A DNA stretch of 64,000 bases from Priestia endophytica DSM 13796 (GCF_900115845.1 NZ_FOXX01000018.1:1-64000); one strand, 5' to 3'; shown: positions 1 to 9,026, counted from the first letter of the stretch. Numbers and translations: made by a program. The notes: generated by a model not told the origin, from the sequence alone.

Positions 1-250
1 ATCGATTTTCAGCTTCTAATTTAGCGAATGCATCTTGAGAATGCGGTCCTTTCCCATAAGTATATTGTTTTCCAACAGGCTGTTCTAGTCGCTTCATCTC
101 TCCATTCTTATACCATCTCATCCAGGTTTTCAGTTGGGTACGATTCCGAATCTGTAAGGTTTCCATGACTTCTTTTACAGGCACGCCTGCTAACCTCATT
201 TCAATCGCCTTCATTTTCACTTCTACTGGATAACTTACTCTTGTTCCCAT
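1..250 (-). CDS. IS3-family transposase OrfA, partial (N-terminal 83 codons)
   Basis: OrfA is the small helix-turn-helix DNA-binding subunit of IS3-family transposases. It is normally fused to OrfB by programmed frameshifting to make the active enzyme. The visible N-terminus starts MGTRVSYPVEVKMKAIEM and is followed by an HTH (GVPVKEVMETLQIRNRTQL) and a TWMRWYKNG segment typical of the family. The start at 250 is preceded by GGAGGTG. The reading frame is still open at base 1, so neither the end of this ORF nor OrfB can be judged here. Confidence 0.75.
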   Translation of the reverse strand, partial: MGTRVSYPVEVKMKAIEMRLAGVPVKEVMETLQIRNRTQLKTWMRWYKNGEMKRLEQPVGKQYTYGKGPHSQDAFAKLEAENR

Positions 251-345
251 AGAAAAAACACCTCCACGTTATAGTTCGGTCATTTGTATCCGATCTTTAA
301 CGAAAAGGTGTTTTTTATTTGTCTCACTTCATGGGGTCAGTCCAC
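1..345 (-). mobile_element. IS3-family insertion sequence, terminal part
   Basis: This is the left end, in element orientation, of an IS3-type element that continues beyond the window edge. It contains the start of orfA on the minus strand. The terminal sequence, read on the minus strand, begins near 345 with TGGACTGACCCCATG. A copy of the same 14 bases occurs at 58851-58864, which supports this being the true tip of the element. The region from 251 to 345 is the untranslated end of the element. Confidence 0.75.
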
Positions 346-590
346 AATATTAACAAAGGGTTTTTACATATGGGGGATACGGTAATACCATGGTCAGTTT
401 TATATATTTATATATACATATTATTCATTATTAAAATGCCTCATACTTGATGGAAATTTGAATTACTAAATTTTCTCCTTTGTATCTTGATATCTAATTA
501 TGAGATGCCAAACATCTATTTTACGTATTTTATTATATATCAAAATAGCGATATGCTAAAATAGCATCATTTTTTTAAGGGGATGAGAAC
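346..590. other. Intergenic region with a short dyad upstream of the MFS gene
   Basis: This stretch between the IS end and the MFS gene is very AT-rich. It contains a small dyad at 553-567 (ATGCTA, 3-nt centre, TAGCAT) followed by a T7 run, directly before the ribosome binding site of the gene at 591. The dyad could be an operator over the 5' untranslated region or a weak hairpin. No gene is seen. Confidence 0.35.
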
Positions 591-1796
591 TTGATTAAAA
601 TTTTAATGGGTGGAATATTATCGTTAGTTATTGCAATGGGGATTGCAAGATTTTCCTATACGCCTATTCTTCCACTTATGCAAAATGACATGTCATTTTC
701 AAATGGAGTGGCAGGTTATCTTGCTACAAGTAACTATGCAGGATACTTAGTGGCAGCTGTTTTAGCAGGAATCCTCCCTTTAAGGCAATGGAGAAAAGCC
801 TTTTTAAGATTAAGTCTAATCCTCAGTGTAATTACGACTGCAGGTATGGGATTCTTTCACTTGTATACAGTTTGGTACGTATTTCGCTTTGTATCTGGAT
901 TTTCCAGTGCGTTTGTACTTGTGCTAGCTTCAAGTATTGTATTAGACAAACTTGCTGAAAAGAGCAAAACAAATTGGTCTGGAATCTTTTACGGAGGAGT
1001 TGGAATCGGAATTTTCCTTACAGGATTAATCATCCCTATTTTAAATCGTTATTTTAAATGGGAAGGCGCATGGATTGGACTGTCTGTTACTAGTCTCATA
1101 TTCACTTTTCTAGTATGGATTTGGTTGAAAGATACAACTTCTAATCCTACTCAGAATACGGAGAAGGAGTCACCTACTCATGGTCCTCCAATGAAATGGT
1201 TGCCTTGGCTGATTATAGCCTATGGGTTAGAAGGATTGGGGTATATTGTAACAGGTACCTTCATTGTATCTATTGCGGAGGAAACACCAAATTTCAATGG
1301 AGATGCAACCTTTATTTGGATGATAGTCGGGTTAGCTGCCATTCCGTCTTGTATTATATGGTCCTCGCTTGCGAAGAAATGGGGATTTGTTAAATCCTTA
1401 ATTGTTGCCATGATATTGCAATCGTTCGGTATTGTTATTCCAGTATTATTAATAACTAAAACAGGATTAGTTGTCAGTGCCATATTGTTTGGAGCGACAT
1501 TTATGGGAATCACAACGCTCGCTACAACATTAGCAAGTCGAATTAATCCACAGAATAGTAGTCGTATTATTGGTTATCTTACAGCTATTTATGCTGCTGG
1601 CCAAATGATAGGACCAATGATTGCCGGAAGTCTTGCTTCTGCTAGCCATAATTATAATTCGGCTTTAATCGGGGCTGCAATTGTCGTATTAATTGGGGCA
1701 CTCTTTCTATTAACTGGAATTCAATTTGATAATAAACCAGTTAAGATTGTTATTGTAGAAAGTTCAAATGAGAATATGCAAAATAAGAAAAATTAA
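591..1796 (+). CDS. MFS transporter, YbfB/YjiJ-like
   Basis: This is a predicted inner-membrane transporter of the major facilitator superfamily, about 400 residues with roughly 12 hydrophobic segments. The opening (GIARFSYTPILPLMQNDMSFS) and the following NYAGYLVAAVLAG are characteristic of the YbfB/YjiJ family, whose substrates are poorly known. The start is TTG at 591, placed by the AAGGGG ribosome binding site 7-12 bases upstream. It lies 57 bp before a quinone oxidoreductase gene on the same strand, so the two are probably co-transcribed up to the terminator at 2861. Substrate cannot be inferred. Confidence 0.85.
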   Translation: MIKILMGGILSLVIAMGIARFSYTPILPLMQNDMSFSNGVAGYLATSNYAGYLVAAVLAGILPLRQWRKAFLRLSLILSVITTAGMGFFHLYTVWYVFRFVSGFSSAFVLVLASSIVLDKLAEKSKTNWSGIFYGGVGIGIFLTGLIIPILNRYFKWEGAWIGLSVTSLIFTFLVWIWLKDTTSNPTQNTEKESPTHGPPMKWLPWLIIAYGLEGLGYIVTGTFIVSIAEETPNFNGDATFIWMIVGLAAIPSCIIWSSLAKKWGFVKSLIVAMILQSFGIVIPVLLITKTGLVVSAILFGATFMGITTLATTLASRINPQNSSRIIGYLTAIYAAGQMIGPMIAGSLASASHNYNSALIGAAIVVLIGALFLLTGIQFDNKPVKIVIVESSNENMQNKKN

Positions 1797-1853
1797 TTTT
1801 TATGTGGCCAGTAAATATGAATAGGGCATGCTCAAGGAGGAAGTAGTAGAAAA

Positions 1854-2846
1854 ATGAAAGAACAATTTAAAGCTTTAGTTGTAGATAAAGTGGATGATGA
1901 ATTTTCGGTCAAGGTAAAAAAACTTTCTTTAGAGTCATTACCTCAAAGTGATGTGTTAATTAAAGTATATTACTCTGGCATTAATTATAAAGATGGTTTG
2001 GCAAGTATTCCAGATGGGAAAATCGTAAAAAATTATCCGTTCATACCAGGGATTGATTTAGTGGGTAAAGTGGTGTCTTCTAAAGATCCTCGCTTTCAAG
2101 AGGGGGAGGAAGTCATTGCTACAAGCTATGAAATTGGGGTTTCTCGTTTTGGAGGGTACAGTGAATATGCAAGTATTCCAGGAGATTGGATTGTTCCTTT
2201 ACCCAAAAACTTAACCCCTAAAGAAGCAATTGTATTAGGAACGGCTGGATTTACAGCTGCATTATCCATACAAAGACTAGAGGAAAATAGAGTATCTCCT
2301 GAAAAAGGAGCCGTACTTGTGACGGGAGCTACAGGAGGAGTAGGAAGTCTCGCTGTTTCTATGTTAGCTAAACGCTCCTATCATGTTGTAGCTAGCACGG
2401 GAAAAGGTGAAGAACATGAGTATTTGTATAAAGTTGGTGCCAATGAGATTATTTCAAGAGATGACGTATATAACGGAGAAATAAAAGCATTAAGTAAACA
2501 AAAATGGCAAGGAGCCATTGACCCAGTTGGTGGGAACACACTTGCTTCTATTTTAATCCACATTCAATACGGAGGCTCTGTAGCCGTCAGTGGATTAACA
2601 GGTGGTAATAAGGTACCAACCAGTGTATTTCCATTTATCCTACGTGGAGTTAACCTGCTTGGTATCGATTCCGTTTACTGCCCGATGGCAATGAGACAGA
2701 AAGTTTGGGAACGATTAGCAACATATTTAAAACCAGATAACCTTTTAGATTTTATACAGAATGAAATCTCAATTGACGAACTGCCAAAATATTTACCTAC
2801 TATTTTAAAGGGAAAGATTCGAGGAAGAGTTATTGTAAGGCTTTAA
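1854..2846 (+). CDS. Zinc-free quinone oxidoreductase, YhdH/YhfP (AcuI-like) family
   Basis: This encodes a cytoplasmic medium-chain dehydrogenase/reductase of the zinc-independent branch, 330 residues. Members reduce quinones or activated double bonds such as acryloyl-CoA with NADPH. The N-terminal GroES-like half contains SGINYKDGLA and PFIPGIDLVGKV. The Rossmann half contains VTGATGGVGSLAVSMLAK, the nucleotide-binding glycine motif. No catalytic-zinc ligand pattern is visible, consistent with the family. AAGGAGGAAG precedes the ATG. It is the second gene of a likely two-gene unit with the MFS transporter and is followed by a strong terminator. Confidence 0.88.
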   Translation: MKEQFKALVVDKVDDEFSVKVKKLSLESLPQSDVLIKVYYSGINYKDGLASIPDGKIVKNYPFIPGIDLVGKVVSSKDPRFQEGEEVIATSYEIGVSRFGGYSEYASIPGDWIVPLPKNLTPKEAIVLGTAGFTAALSIQRLEENRVSPEKGAVLVTGATGGVGSLAVSMLAKRSYHVVASTGKGEEHEYLYKVGANEIISRDDVYNGEIKALSKQKWQGAIDPVGGNTLASILIHIQYGGSVAVSGLTGGNKVPTSVFPFILRGVNLLGIDSVYCPMAMRQKVWERLATYLKPDNLLDFIQNEISIDELPKYLPTILKGKIRGRVIVRL

Positions 2847-2860
2847 AGAATGATTTTTTC

Positions 2861-2904
2861 AAGACCAAACAAACTATTAATTATAGATTGTTTGGTCTTT
2901 TTAT
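2861..2904 (+). terminator. Rho-independent terminator
   Basis: A perfect stem (AAGACCAAACAA pairing with TTGTTTGGTCTT) is followed by a T-run. It lies 15 bp after the quinone oxidoreductase stop codon. Confidence 0.9.
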
Positions 2905-2991
2905 AATTCTAATCTTTAATTATTACTGCTTAATGGAATGAATAATCATTATTCTGGAAAAATTAATTTCGGGAATTATGAGTACCATTTT

Positions 2992-4035
2992 TTATACGGT
3001 TATATTCTCTTGGCAAAGTTTATCTAGAAGTTCTTTTACGGAAGTTTCTTTATTTAGAGACCGAATACCCTGTCCAGCCCATAATGACATTTGTTCAGGA
3101 TCATTCTGAAGAGCAGCTTGCTGTCGCATTGGCTTCGTTAATGTATTTTGATACGGATAAGGTAAAGATCTCACTTCATCAAGTTTCTTATCTTCCATCC
3201 ATTTATTCACAATCCCTCTTGCTTCTTTTCCTGAAAAAAGTTTAGTCAATCTTGTTGTTGTTTCATTTTCTGAAATAATTTTTTGTTTATATGCTGGGTG
3301 AGCATAACTTTCATGACAAATTAAGAAAGCTGTTCCTACTTGAACACCTTGAGCACCCAATGTCAATGCTGCTTTTACACCTCTATAGTCCATAATCCCA
3401 CCAGCTGCAATAACTGGAATATTGATTACATCTGTTGTCTGAGGGATCAAGGCCATTAAACCTATACTAGATTCGCCTTTCGATTTTAAGAATGAACCAC
3501 GATGCCCACCAGCTTCACTACCTTGAAGTACAACGGCATCCATGCCACGTTCCTCCATCAAGATAGCTTCTTCTACCGATGAAGCCGTCCCAATTAAGCC
3601 ACATCCAGCTTTTTTTAGCTCTTTAACAGCATCTTCAGGTGGGAGGTCAAAAGTAAATGAACAATATTTGACTCCGCACTGTAAAATTAATTCAATTTTC
3701 GCATAAAAATCATCCCACTCCTCTTTAATCACGGTAAATGGGCTTGCTTTATCGCATAGGGGAAGATTCTGTTTCCAATGCTGAACATCCTCATCATTAG
3801 GAGTTCCATTATCAGCTGGCACAAACAAATTGACTTGAAAAGATCCCTCTGTTAGTTCAAACATTTCTTTAATCTGGTCCTCTAATACTTGTGGTGTAAG
3901 ATATCCTGAAGCTAAACTTCCTAATGCACCATACTCAGAAACGGCTGCTGCGAGACGTGGTTTAATAATTCCCCCAGCCATTGGAGCCTGAATAATAGGC
4001 TTTGTCAACGAAAACATTTTCATAAAATCATTCAT
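2992..4035 (-). CDS. Nitronate monooxygenase / FabK-like FMN enzyme
   Basis: This is an FMN-dependent TIM-barrel enzyme of the 2-nitropropane dioxygenase family. Relatives oxidise alkyl nitronates or, as FabK, reduce enoyl-ACP. The N-terminus has TKPIIQAPMAGG, and the centre has VVLQGSEAGGHRG, the family signature with the catalytic histidine region, followed by IPVIAAGGIMDYRGVKAAL and GAQGVQVGTAFL for phosphate binding. I place the start at the ATG at 4035, after AAGGAGAGGGG, rather than at the upstream ATG at 4083. It is transcribed alone. Whether it acts as detoxifying enzyme or FabK cannot be settled from sequence; the GGHRG motif favours nitronate monooxygenase. Confidence 0.85.
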   Translation of the reverse strand: MNDFMKMFSLTKPIIQAPMAGGIIKPRLAAAVSEYGALGSLASGYLTPQVLEDQIKEMFELTEGSFQVNLFVPADNGTPNDEDVQHWKQNLPLCDKASPFTVIKEEWDDFYAKIELILQCGVKYCSFTFDLPPEDAVKELKKAGCGLIGTASSVEEAILMEERGMDAVVLQGSEAGGHRGSFLKSKGESSIGLMALIPQTTDVINIPVIAAGGIMDYRGVKAALTLGAQGVQVGTAFLICHESYAHPAYKQKIISENETTTRLTKLFSGKEARGIVNKWMEDKKLDEVRSLPYPYQNTLTKPMRQQAALQNDPEQMSLWAGQGIRSLNKETSVKELLDKLCQENITV

Positions 4036-4313
4036 ACATAATCCCCTCTCCTTAAGATATAAATTGTACTCCCAGACATCCATTCCCTATTCGAAAATTG
4101 CCAAATATGAACAACTTTCAGGATGCAAGAGATAGTTTAGCACGTTTTTTGAATAATGGAAATTTTCTCATAAAAAATATTTGACCTTTTCTCGAAAATA
4201 TGATTGGAGTTTATGAGCTTTTTATTTTACTTTTTTGACTAACCTAACGTAAATATATAAAAGATATTTACGTTAGGTGTACCAAGGCAATATCGTTGAT
4301 ATAAAAGCATTTT
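4036..4313. promoter_or_regulatory. Upstream region with a 15-bp-arm perfect inverted repeat (4242-4278)
   Basis: The 5' region of the nitronate monooxygenase gene contains a perfect inverted repeat: ACCTAACGTAAATAT at 4242-4256 and its complement at 4264-4278, with a 7-nt spacer. It has no following T-run in either direction, so it looks more like an operator than a terminator. The regulator is unknown; the adjacent LysR gene is one candidate. Confidence 0.5.
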
Positions 4314-4361
4314 GAACAAAAAAGAGAAGCATTCTAAAGTTCCTTAGAATGCTTCTCTTTG
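4314..4361 (-). terminator. Terminator of the LysR gene
   Basis: AGAGAAGCATTCTAA pairs perfectly with TTAGAATGCTTCTCT across a short loop. On the minus strand the stem is followed by a T6 run, as expected for the LysR-type gene ending at 4409. Confidence 0.88.
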
Positions 4362-4408
4362 GTTTGGAAAACAAACTTTAATGATTTTCTAAAAAAATTT
4401 TTTTTATG

Positions 4409-5278
4409 TCAACCTAATTTTGATCTCATTTTCTCCATGAACGCTGATAAAGCAGGAGTGACCAATGTGTCTTTTCGTCGAATAAACAATGTTTTAACTA
4501 GAGACTGTTTGCCTGGAAGATAATGAACGCGAACGCGTCCTTGCTGTTCATATAGATTAACAATAGAACGTGGGAGTAATGAAACCCCTAATCCAGCACT
4601 AACACAACCAATTATCGCTTCCATAACCCCAAATTCCATTAATTTTGTCGGGAATATCCCTTCTTCTTGGAGAATAGAGTTAAATTTTGCTCGATAGGAA
4701 CACCCTTTTCGAAATACAAGCATTGTATACGTATCAATATCTTGAATAGAAGCGATGGGGGGGTGTGAGGTAGCTGTTATAAGTACCAGTTCTTCTTCTA
4801 TAATTTCATCCTGAATTAGTTCAGGATGATCAATCGGTCCTGAAACGAAGGCCCCGTCTAATTCATAGTGTAGAATGGCATGTATATGTTGTTCGGTAGG
4901 ACCTGTTACTAACGATAAATCTACATTTGGATAATCAGCATGATAATCTGGCAAAATTTTAGGTAACCAAATAGCTGCTGTGGTTTCCATAGAACCAATA
5001 CGAAGAGGACCGGAGGGAACAGCAGATTCACTCAATACAGCCCTAGCCTCTTGAATTGTATTTAAAATCTTTTCTGTATAAGAGACAAAAACCTGACCAG
5101 AAGGTGTAATTGTGATCCCTCGGTTATGACGGTAAAATAGCTGAGTTTTTAAATCTTTTTCTAATTGCTGTATTTTATTTGTCACATTGGATTGAGCATA
5201 ATTTAGCTTTTTAGCTGCTTTAGAAATACTTCCTTCTTGAGCAGTCGTTAAAAAAACGCGAAGTAATTGAATGTCCAT
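4409..5278 (-). CDS. LysR-type transcriptional regulator
   Basis: This 289-residue protein has the LysR layout. An N-terminal winged HTH covers residues 1-60 (MDIQLLRVFLTTAQEGSISKAAKKLNYAQS, NVTNKIQQLEKDLKTQLFYR), followed by a linker helix and a periplasmic-binding-like effector domain (PLRIGSMETTAAIWLPKIL). The C-terminal domain has the usual GVMEAIIGCVSAGLGVSLLP region. It is divergent from the alpha/beta hydrolase at 5510, with about 230 bp between them, the typical arrangement for a LysR activator and its target. AGGAGGCAA precedes the ATG. The inducer is unknown. Confidence 0.92.
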   Translation of the reverse strand: MDIQLLRVFLTTAQEGSISKAAKKLNYAQSNVTNKIQQLEKDLKTQLFYRHNRGITITPSGQVFVSYTEKILNTIQEARAVLSESAVPSGPLRIGSMETTAAIWLPKILPDYHADYPNVDLSLVTGPTEQHIHAILHYELDGAFVSGPIDHPELIQDEIIEEELVLITATSHPPIASIQDIDTYTMLVFRKGCSYRAKFNSILQEEGIFPTKLMEFGVMEAIIGCVSAGLGVSLLPRSIVNLYEQQGRVRVHYLPGKQSLVKTLFIRRKDTLVTPALSAFMEKMRSKLG

Positions 5279-5509
5279 GTTGCCTCCTAAGTTGATTTGA
5301 TATCTTTTTTAGAGATATCCACCATCTGAATATTGAATTATACATGATAGGTAAACCTATTATAAACTATAGTTGCCAATCAAAAAACTCCTCAGATAAA
5401 AGTAACAATAGAAAAGTCTAATTGAGGATAAATTCTTGTTGATTATGACTAAACGAAAGAAGAGTTGACCACTTTAATATTGATAGAAATTAAGACAGGA
5501 GAATGCAAT
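5279..5509. promoter_or_regulatory. Divergent LysR/hydrolase promoter region
   Basis: The intergenic region between the divergent genes holds a dyad at 5299-5319 (GATATCT and AGATATC separated by 7 nt), close to the LysR start. It has the short arms and central gap expected of a LysR-type site (T-N11-A class). This is a candidate autoregulatory and activation site; I infer its function from position only. Confidence 0.45.
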
Positions 5510-6364
5510 ATGACAACATATCATGTTTTAGAAGTGAAAGGTATAAATATATTTTATCGTAAGGCAGGGAATCCAGATAAACCCGTTATCTTGTTACTAC
5601 ATGGTTTTCCATCTGCAAGTCATATGTTCCGCAATCTTATCCCGGTTCTAGAAAAAGATTATCATGTAATTGCCCCAGATTATCCTGGCTTTGGGAACTC
5701 AACTTCGCCTGATCGAGAGGAATTCGACTATACATTTGATCATATCACAGAAATTATTGAAGCTTTTGTTAATAAATTGGGGCTCGAGAAGTACGCTCTA
5801 TATGTTTTCGATTATGGAGCACCCATTGGCTTTCGTTTAGCAATGCACAACCCAGAGCGTGTGACAGCAATCATTAGTCAAAACGGCAACATTTACAGAG
5901 AAGGTCTAGGATCAAAATGGGCAGATCGAGAAGAATATTGGAAAAATCCAACTCCCGAAAAGAGGCAAAGTTATCGTACAGCTTTTGCACCAGAAACTAT
6001 TAAACATCAGTACATTGATGGAACGCAAGAAAATAAAGTTTCACCAGACGGTTATACTCTTGACATTACTTATATGGCACGACCAAAAAATGATGAAAAA
6101 CAGTTAGATTTAATATTTGATTATCAAACTAATGTGAAGATGTATCCGCAATTTCAACAATATATCCGTAAGCATCAGCCACCTTTATTAGCAGTTTGGG
6201 GTAAAAATGACGTTTCCTTTATTCCAGAAGGAGCTAAAGCTTTCAAAAAGGATTTACCTAATGCTGAAATTCACTTATTAGACACTGGACACTTTGCGTT
6301 AGAAACACATGCGGAAGAAATCGGAAATTTGATTTTAGATTTCTTAAAACGTAATCATATTTAG
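5510..6364 (+). CDS. Alpha/beta hydrolase (epoxide hydrolase / haloalkane dehalogenase-like)
   Basis: This is a predicted soluble alpha/beta-fold hydrolase of about 284 residues. HGFPS near residue 35 forms the oxyanion region. The nucleophile elbow reads YVFDYGAPIG, with aspartate instead of serine, as in epoxide hydrolases and dehalogenases. The acid lies near WGKNDVSF and the catalytic histidine in GHFALE. The start is the ATG at 5510, preceded by ACAGGAGA; the in-frame ATG at 5465 has no ribosome binding site. It is divergent from the LysR gene, which probably controls it. Substrate unknown. Confidence 0.87.
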   Translation: MTTYHVLEVKGINIFYRKAGNPDKPVILLLHGFPSASHMFRNLIPVLEKDYHVIAPDYPGFGNSTSPDREEFDYTFDHITEIIEAFVNKLGLEKYALYVFDYGAPIGFRLAMHNPERVTAIISQNGNIYREGLGSKWADREEYWKNPTPEKRQSYRTAFAPETIKHQYIDGTQENKVSPDGYTLDITYMARPKNDEKQLDLIFDYQTNVKMYPQFQQYIRKHQPPLLAVWGKNDVSFIPEGAKAFKKDLPNAEIHLLDTGHFALETHAEEIGNLILDFLKRNHI

Positions 6365-6691
6365 AGTGAAATAGAATAAAACGAGTAATTGTCATAAACA
6401 GTAACTTGTGATTTATAAAATTGGAGAGTTCAAGAGAATTTTTCATGTTTATAAGATATTACCTTACTTTAGATATTGGAATTTATTTTCCTTGTGGTCT
6501 TTATAAAAGATACACTATTATGAGAAACACGTTTATAACATAGGTTTTCTTTTAAACATAGAACAGTTCCTGTTAACTCCCTTGATTTTTTTACTATTAA
6601 TGATGTTGTTACTACCACCAGCAAGAGCTTTCCCTTACAACAGTAACATATGAAATGATTTGTTTTATATATGTAACATTGGGGAGGAATT
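6365..6691. other. Intergenic region, nothing recognised
   Basis: About 330 bp of AT-rich sequence between the hydrolase and the flavoprotein gene. No ORF with a ribosome binding site, no convincing terminator and no known RNA motif was seen. The promoter for the flavoprotein must lie here, but I could not pick out a clear -35/-10 pair. Confidence 0.4.
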
Positions 6692-8221
6692 ATGATGTCT
6701 TCTAAAAAAAAATATAATTCTACTTATGATGTAGTTGTGGTTGGCGCCGGAAATGCTGCTCTATGTGCAGCACTATCAGCTCAAGAGGAAGGATGTAAAG
6801 TTCTTGTGCTTGAGAAAGGAACTATAAATAAAAGAGGTGGAAATTCATTTTTTTCGGATGGTTCAATTCGTTTTGCATACAGCAACTTAAATGATATTCG
6901 AGAAGTGGTTACAAGTATAACGGATGAAGAAGCAAACCTAATTAAAATGCCACCTTATCACGAAATAGATTACATACGCGATTTAATGAGAGTTACCCCT
7001 GGAAAGAGTGACCCCTCATTAGCGAAGCAATTAGTGGCACAGTCATATGAGACGATTAAATGGATAAAAGATCAAGGAGTCCAATTTACACTTAATTATG
7101 AAAATCAATCATTTAAACAAGATGGAAACTATTTATTTTGGGGAGGATCTCCTGTAAGAGTTGAGGGTAAAGGTGTTGGCCTTATGGAGAAATTATTTTC
7201 CCGCATAGAAGAAGTAGGGATAGAAATTTGGTACAATACTCGTGCTTTGGAACTAGTGAATGAAAACGAAAAAATAGCTGGCATCATAGTAAAACAAGAA
7301 GGAAAGAAAATAAGAATAAATACTTCCAGTGTAATTTTAGCTTGTGGAAGTTTTGAAGCCAATGAGAAAATGCGTCAGCAATACATGGGAGCAGAATGGG
7401 GAAAGGCTATTGTTAGAGGAACGGAACATAACACAGGGGATGGTATTTCTATGGCTATTGCTATTGGAGCTCAAAGATATGGCCAATGGAAAGACTGTCA
7501 TTCTATCGGTACAGATTATAACGCTCCAAAAGTGGGGGATTTCACTAAACCTGGAGATATTTTTAAAAAGCATTCCTATCCGTATGGCATTATGTTGAAT
7601 AAAGAAGGAAAACGATTTATAGATGAAGGAGCAGATTTCCGTAATTATACCTACGCCAAATATGGACGGGAGATTCTGAAACAACCTGACCACATAGCTT
7701 ATCAGGTTTATGATGCACAAGTGAGGTCTTTACTCCGTAAAGAATATAATATCAATGAGGCAACTTGTTATCAAGCTAATACTCTTGAAGAATTAATAAA
7801 TCTTCTTCCGGTAAATAAAGAACAGTTCTTACTAACCGTCCAAGATTATAATGCTTCTGTACTCGATGGAGAATATAACCCTACAGTGAAAGATGGAAAA
7901 GGAACCAAAGATATCATTCCTCCTAAGACAAACTGGGCGTTACCTATAGAAAAAGGACCATTCTATGCTTTTCCGGTCACTTGTGGCATTACTTTTACGT
8001 TTGGAGGATTAAAAGTTAATGCTCATGCCGAAGTATTAAATGAGAATGATAAACCTCTGAATGGATTATTTGCAGCAGGAGAAATAATGGGCGGTATTTT
8101 CTATGAAAATTACCCTGGTGGAACAGGATTAATGGCAGGTTCAATTTTTGGGAAAATAGCTGGTAAATCTGTAGCTCAATATATTCAAGATTACAGAAAT
8201 CACAGTGTAATAAGGAGTTGA
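6692..8221 (+). CDS. tcuA: FAD-dependent dehydrogenase, TcuA-like (fumarate reductase flavoprotein family)
   Basis: This 509-residue flavoprotein belongs to the succinate dehydrogenase/fumarate reductase flavoprotein family. The FAD motif VVVVGAGNAALCAALSAQEEG lies at residues 14-34, followed by LVLEKG and the GGNSFFSDG segment. The C-terminus has the family's GITFTFGGLKV, FAAGEIMGG and NYPGGTGLMAGSIFGKIAG. The fit is best to TcuA, which oxidises tricarballylate to cis-aconitate. The partners TcuB and TcuC are not adjacent, so the substrate is uncertain. GGGGAGGAAT precedes the ATG. It appears monocistronic. Confidence 0.78.
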   Translation: MMSSKKKYNSTYDVVVVGAGNAALCAALSAQEEGCKVLVLEKGTINKRGGNSFFSDGSIRFAYSNLNDIREVVTSITDEEANLIKMPPYHEIDYIRDLMRVTPGKSDPSLAKQLVAQSYETIKWIKDQGVQFTLNYENQSFKQDGNYLFWGGSPVRVEGKGVGLMEKLFSRIEEVGIEIWYNTRALELVNENEKIAGIIVKQEGKKIRINTSSVILACGSFEANEKMRQQYMGAEWGKAIVRGTEHNTGDGISMAIAIGAQRYGQWKDCHSIGTDYNAPKVGDFTKPGDIFKKHSYPYGIMLNKEGKRFIDEGADFRNYTYAKYGREILKQPDHIAYQVYDAQVRSLLRKEYNINEATCYQANTLEELINLLPVNKEQFLLTVQDYNASVLDGEYNPTVKDGKGTKDIIPPKTNWALPIEKGPFYAFPVTCGITFTFGGLKVNAHAEVLNENDKPLNGLFAAGEIMGGIFYENYPGGTGLMAGSIFGKIAGKSVAQYIQDYRNHSVIRS

Positions 8222-8402
8222 ATGATAAGAAAATATTTTCCTTAAAAGTAGTTAGGGGAAGATAAATTGTTCTTAGAAAGCCTTGTAAGTATAAGGATTT
8301 TTGAGACTGATTTAAATAAACTGCTTTATAACTTTATATTAAATGAAACGTACATCAATCTTTGAGGAATATATAAAGAACGCCTACAAAGATTCTAAAT
8401 AA
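8222..8402. other. Short intergenic region, nothing recognised
   Basis: No ORF, hairpin or promoter stands out between the flavoprotein stop and the bidirectional terminator. Confidence 0.4.
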
Positions 8403-8447
8403 AAATGAAGCACTAGTGATGAGTAAGCCACTAGTGCTTCATTTTTT
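8403..8447. terminator. Bidirectional terminator
   Basis: AATGAAGCACTAGTG and CCACTAGTGCTTCATT form a long stem with T-runs on both sides. It serves the small minus-strand gene, whose stop codon lies inside the stem, and possibly the flavoprotein gene. Confidence 0.85.
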
Positions 8448-8613
8448 TATGTTCAGGATAAAGAAGGAGAGCCCTATCACGCCATTGATCTAACTTTCTG
8501 TAAAGAAACTTTTTTCTCTCAATGTTTTGTTTTCCTGTGACAGGCTTCTCTATAATGGCATCTAGATAAAGTTCTCTCTCATTACGGAAATATATAAATT
8601 CTTCTTGAGTCAT
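8431..8613 (-). CDS. Small hypothetical protein (60 aa), intact paralogue
   Basis: This is a 60-residue charged protein, MTQEEFIYFRNERELYLDAI followed by an Arg/Lys-rich half (KKFLYRKLDQWRDRALLLYPEHKKMKH). I do not recognise a family. A diverged copy with its upstream region lies at 43681-44160, where the frame is broken; conservation of the protein, more than of silent sites, suggests it is a real gene. It is followed directly by the terminator at 8403. No signal peptide or membrane segment is present. The DNA upstream to about 8750 is shared with the second copy, so promoter and gene were duplicated together. Confidence 0.65.
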   Translation of the reverse strand: MTQEEFIYFRNERELYLDAIIEKPVTGKQNIERKKFLYRKLDQWRDRALLLYPEHKKMKH

Positions 8614-8750
8614 AACCTATCATCCTCAACTTTCCTTAGAATTTAGGTCTATATGTTACCATAAAATTCGAAAATTAGGTTGTCTTATAAATGACATTTA
8701 TAGATGTTTTAGAGAAGACTAAAAGAGGATTTTAAATATGTAAAATGAAT
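8460..8750 (-). repeat. Duplicated segment, copy 1 (partner 43870-44160)
   Basis: The gene and about 140 bp upstream match 43870-44160 closely. Shared runs include CTTAGAATTTAGGTCTATAT and AAAAGAGGATTTTAAATATG. This is a diverged tandem-independent duplication of a small gene with its control region. Confidence 0.8.
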
Positions 8751-8830
8751 TTTGCCTTGATATTATTCCATCGGAAACATAATTTACAATAAAGTGGAAA
8801 ATGATAGTAGTAATCTTATAAGGAGGTTAG

Positions 8831-8980
8831 ATGATGAGAGATCATGATAATCAAACGAACGAGGGGTTAAATCAAATATTTGAAATCATTAATGCAAAAG
8901 GAGATACAGGGGAATTAGATAAAATAGTGAAGAAGTCCAATAACGATCCCAATCAAGACAAGGGTGATACTAAAACATAA
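8831..8980 (+). CDS. Small hypothetical protein (49 aa)
   Basis: This short ORF reads MMRDHDNQTNEGLNQIFEII and then a hydrophilic tail ending DPNQDKGDTKT. It has a perfect AGGAGGT ribosome binding site just before the ATG pair and a possible promoter (TTGATA, 17 bp, TAATTT) about 60 bp upstream. It is followed by a repeat-associated terminator. It is highly charged with no membrane segment. I do not recognise a family; the spacing of start signals is the main support. Confidence 0.6.
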   Translation: MMRDHDNQTNEGLNQIFEIINAKGDTGELDKIVKKSNNDPNQDKGDTKT

Positions 8981-9026
8981 AACAATAAAAATAGGCTTTT
9001 TACTCTTCTATAAATTAACTCCCCCC

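Noticed and set aside
1220-1513. Minus-strand ORF inside the MFS gene
   Set aside because: It is a shadow of the membrane protein gene on the other strand, as are similar ORFs inside levF, gmuC, ptsI and other genes.
6365-6691. Possible riboswitch before the TcuA-like gene
   Set aside because: I saw no conserved motif of a known class and no terminator-type switch; only weak AT-rich hairpins.
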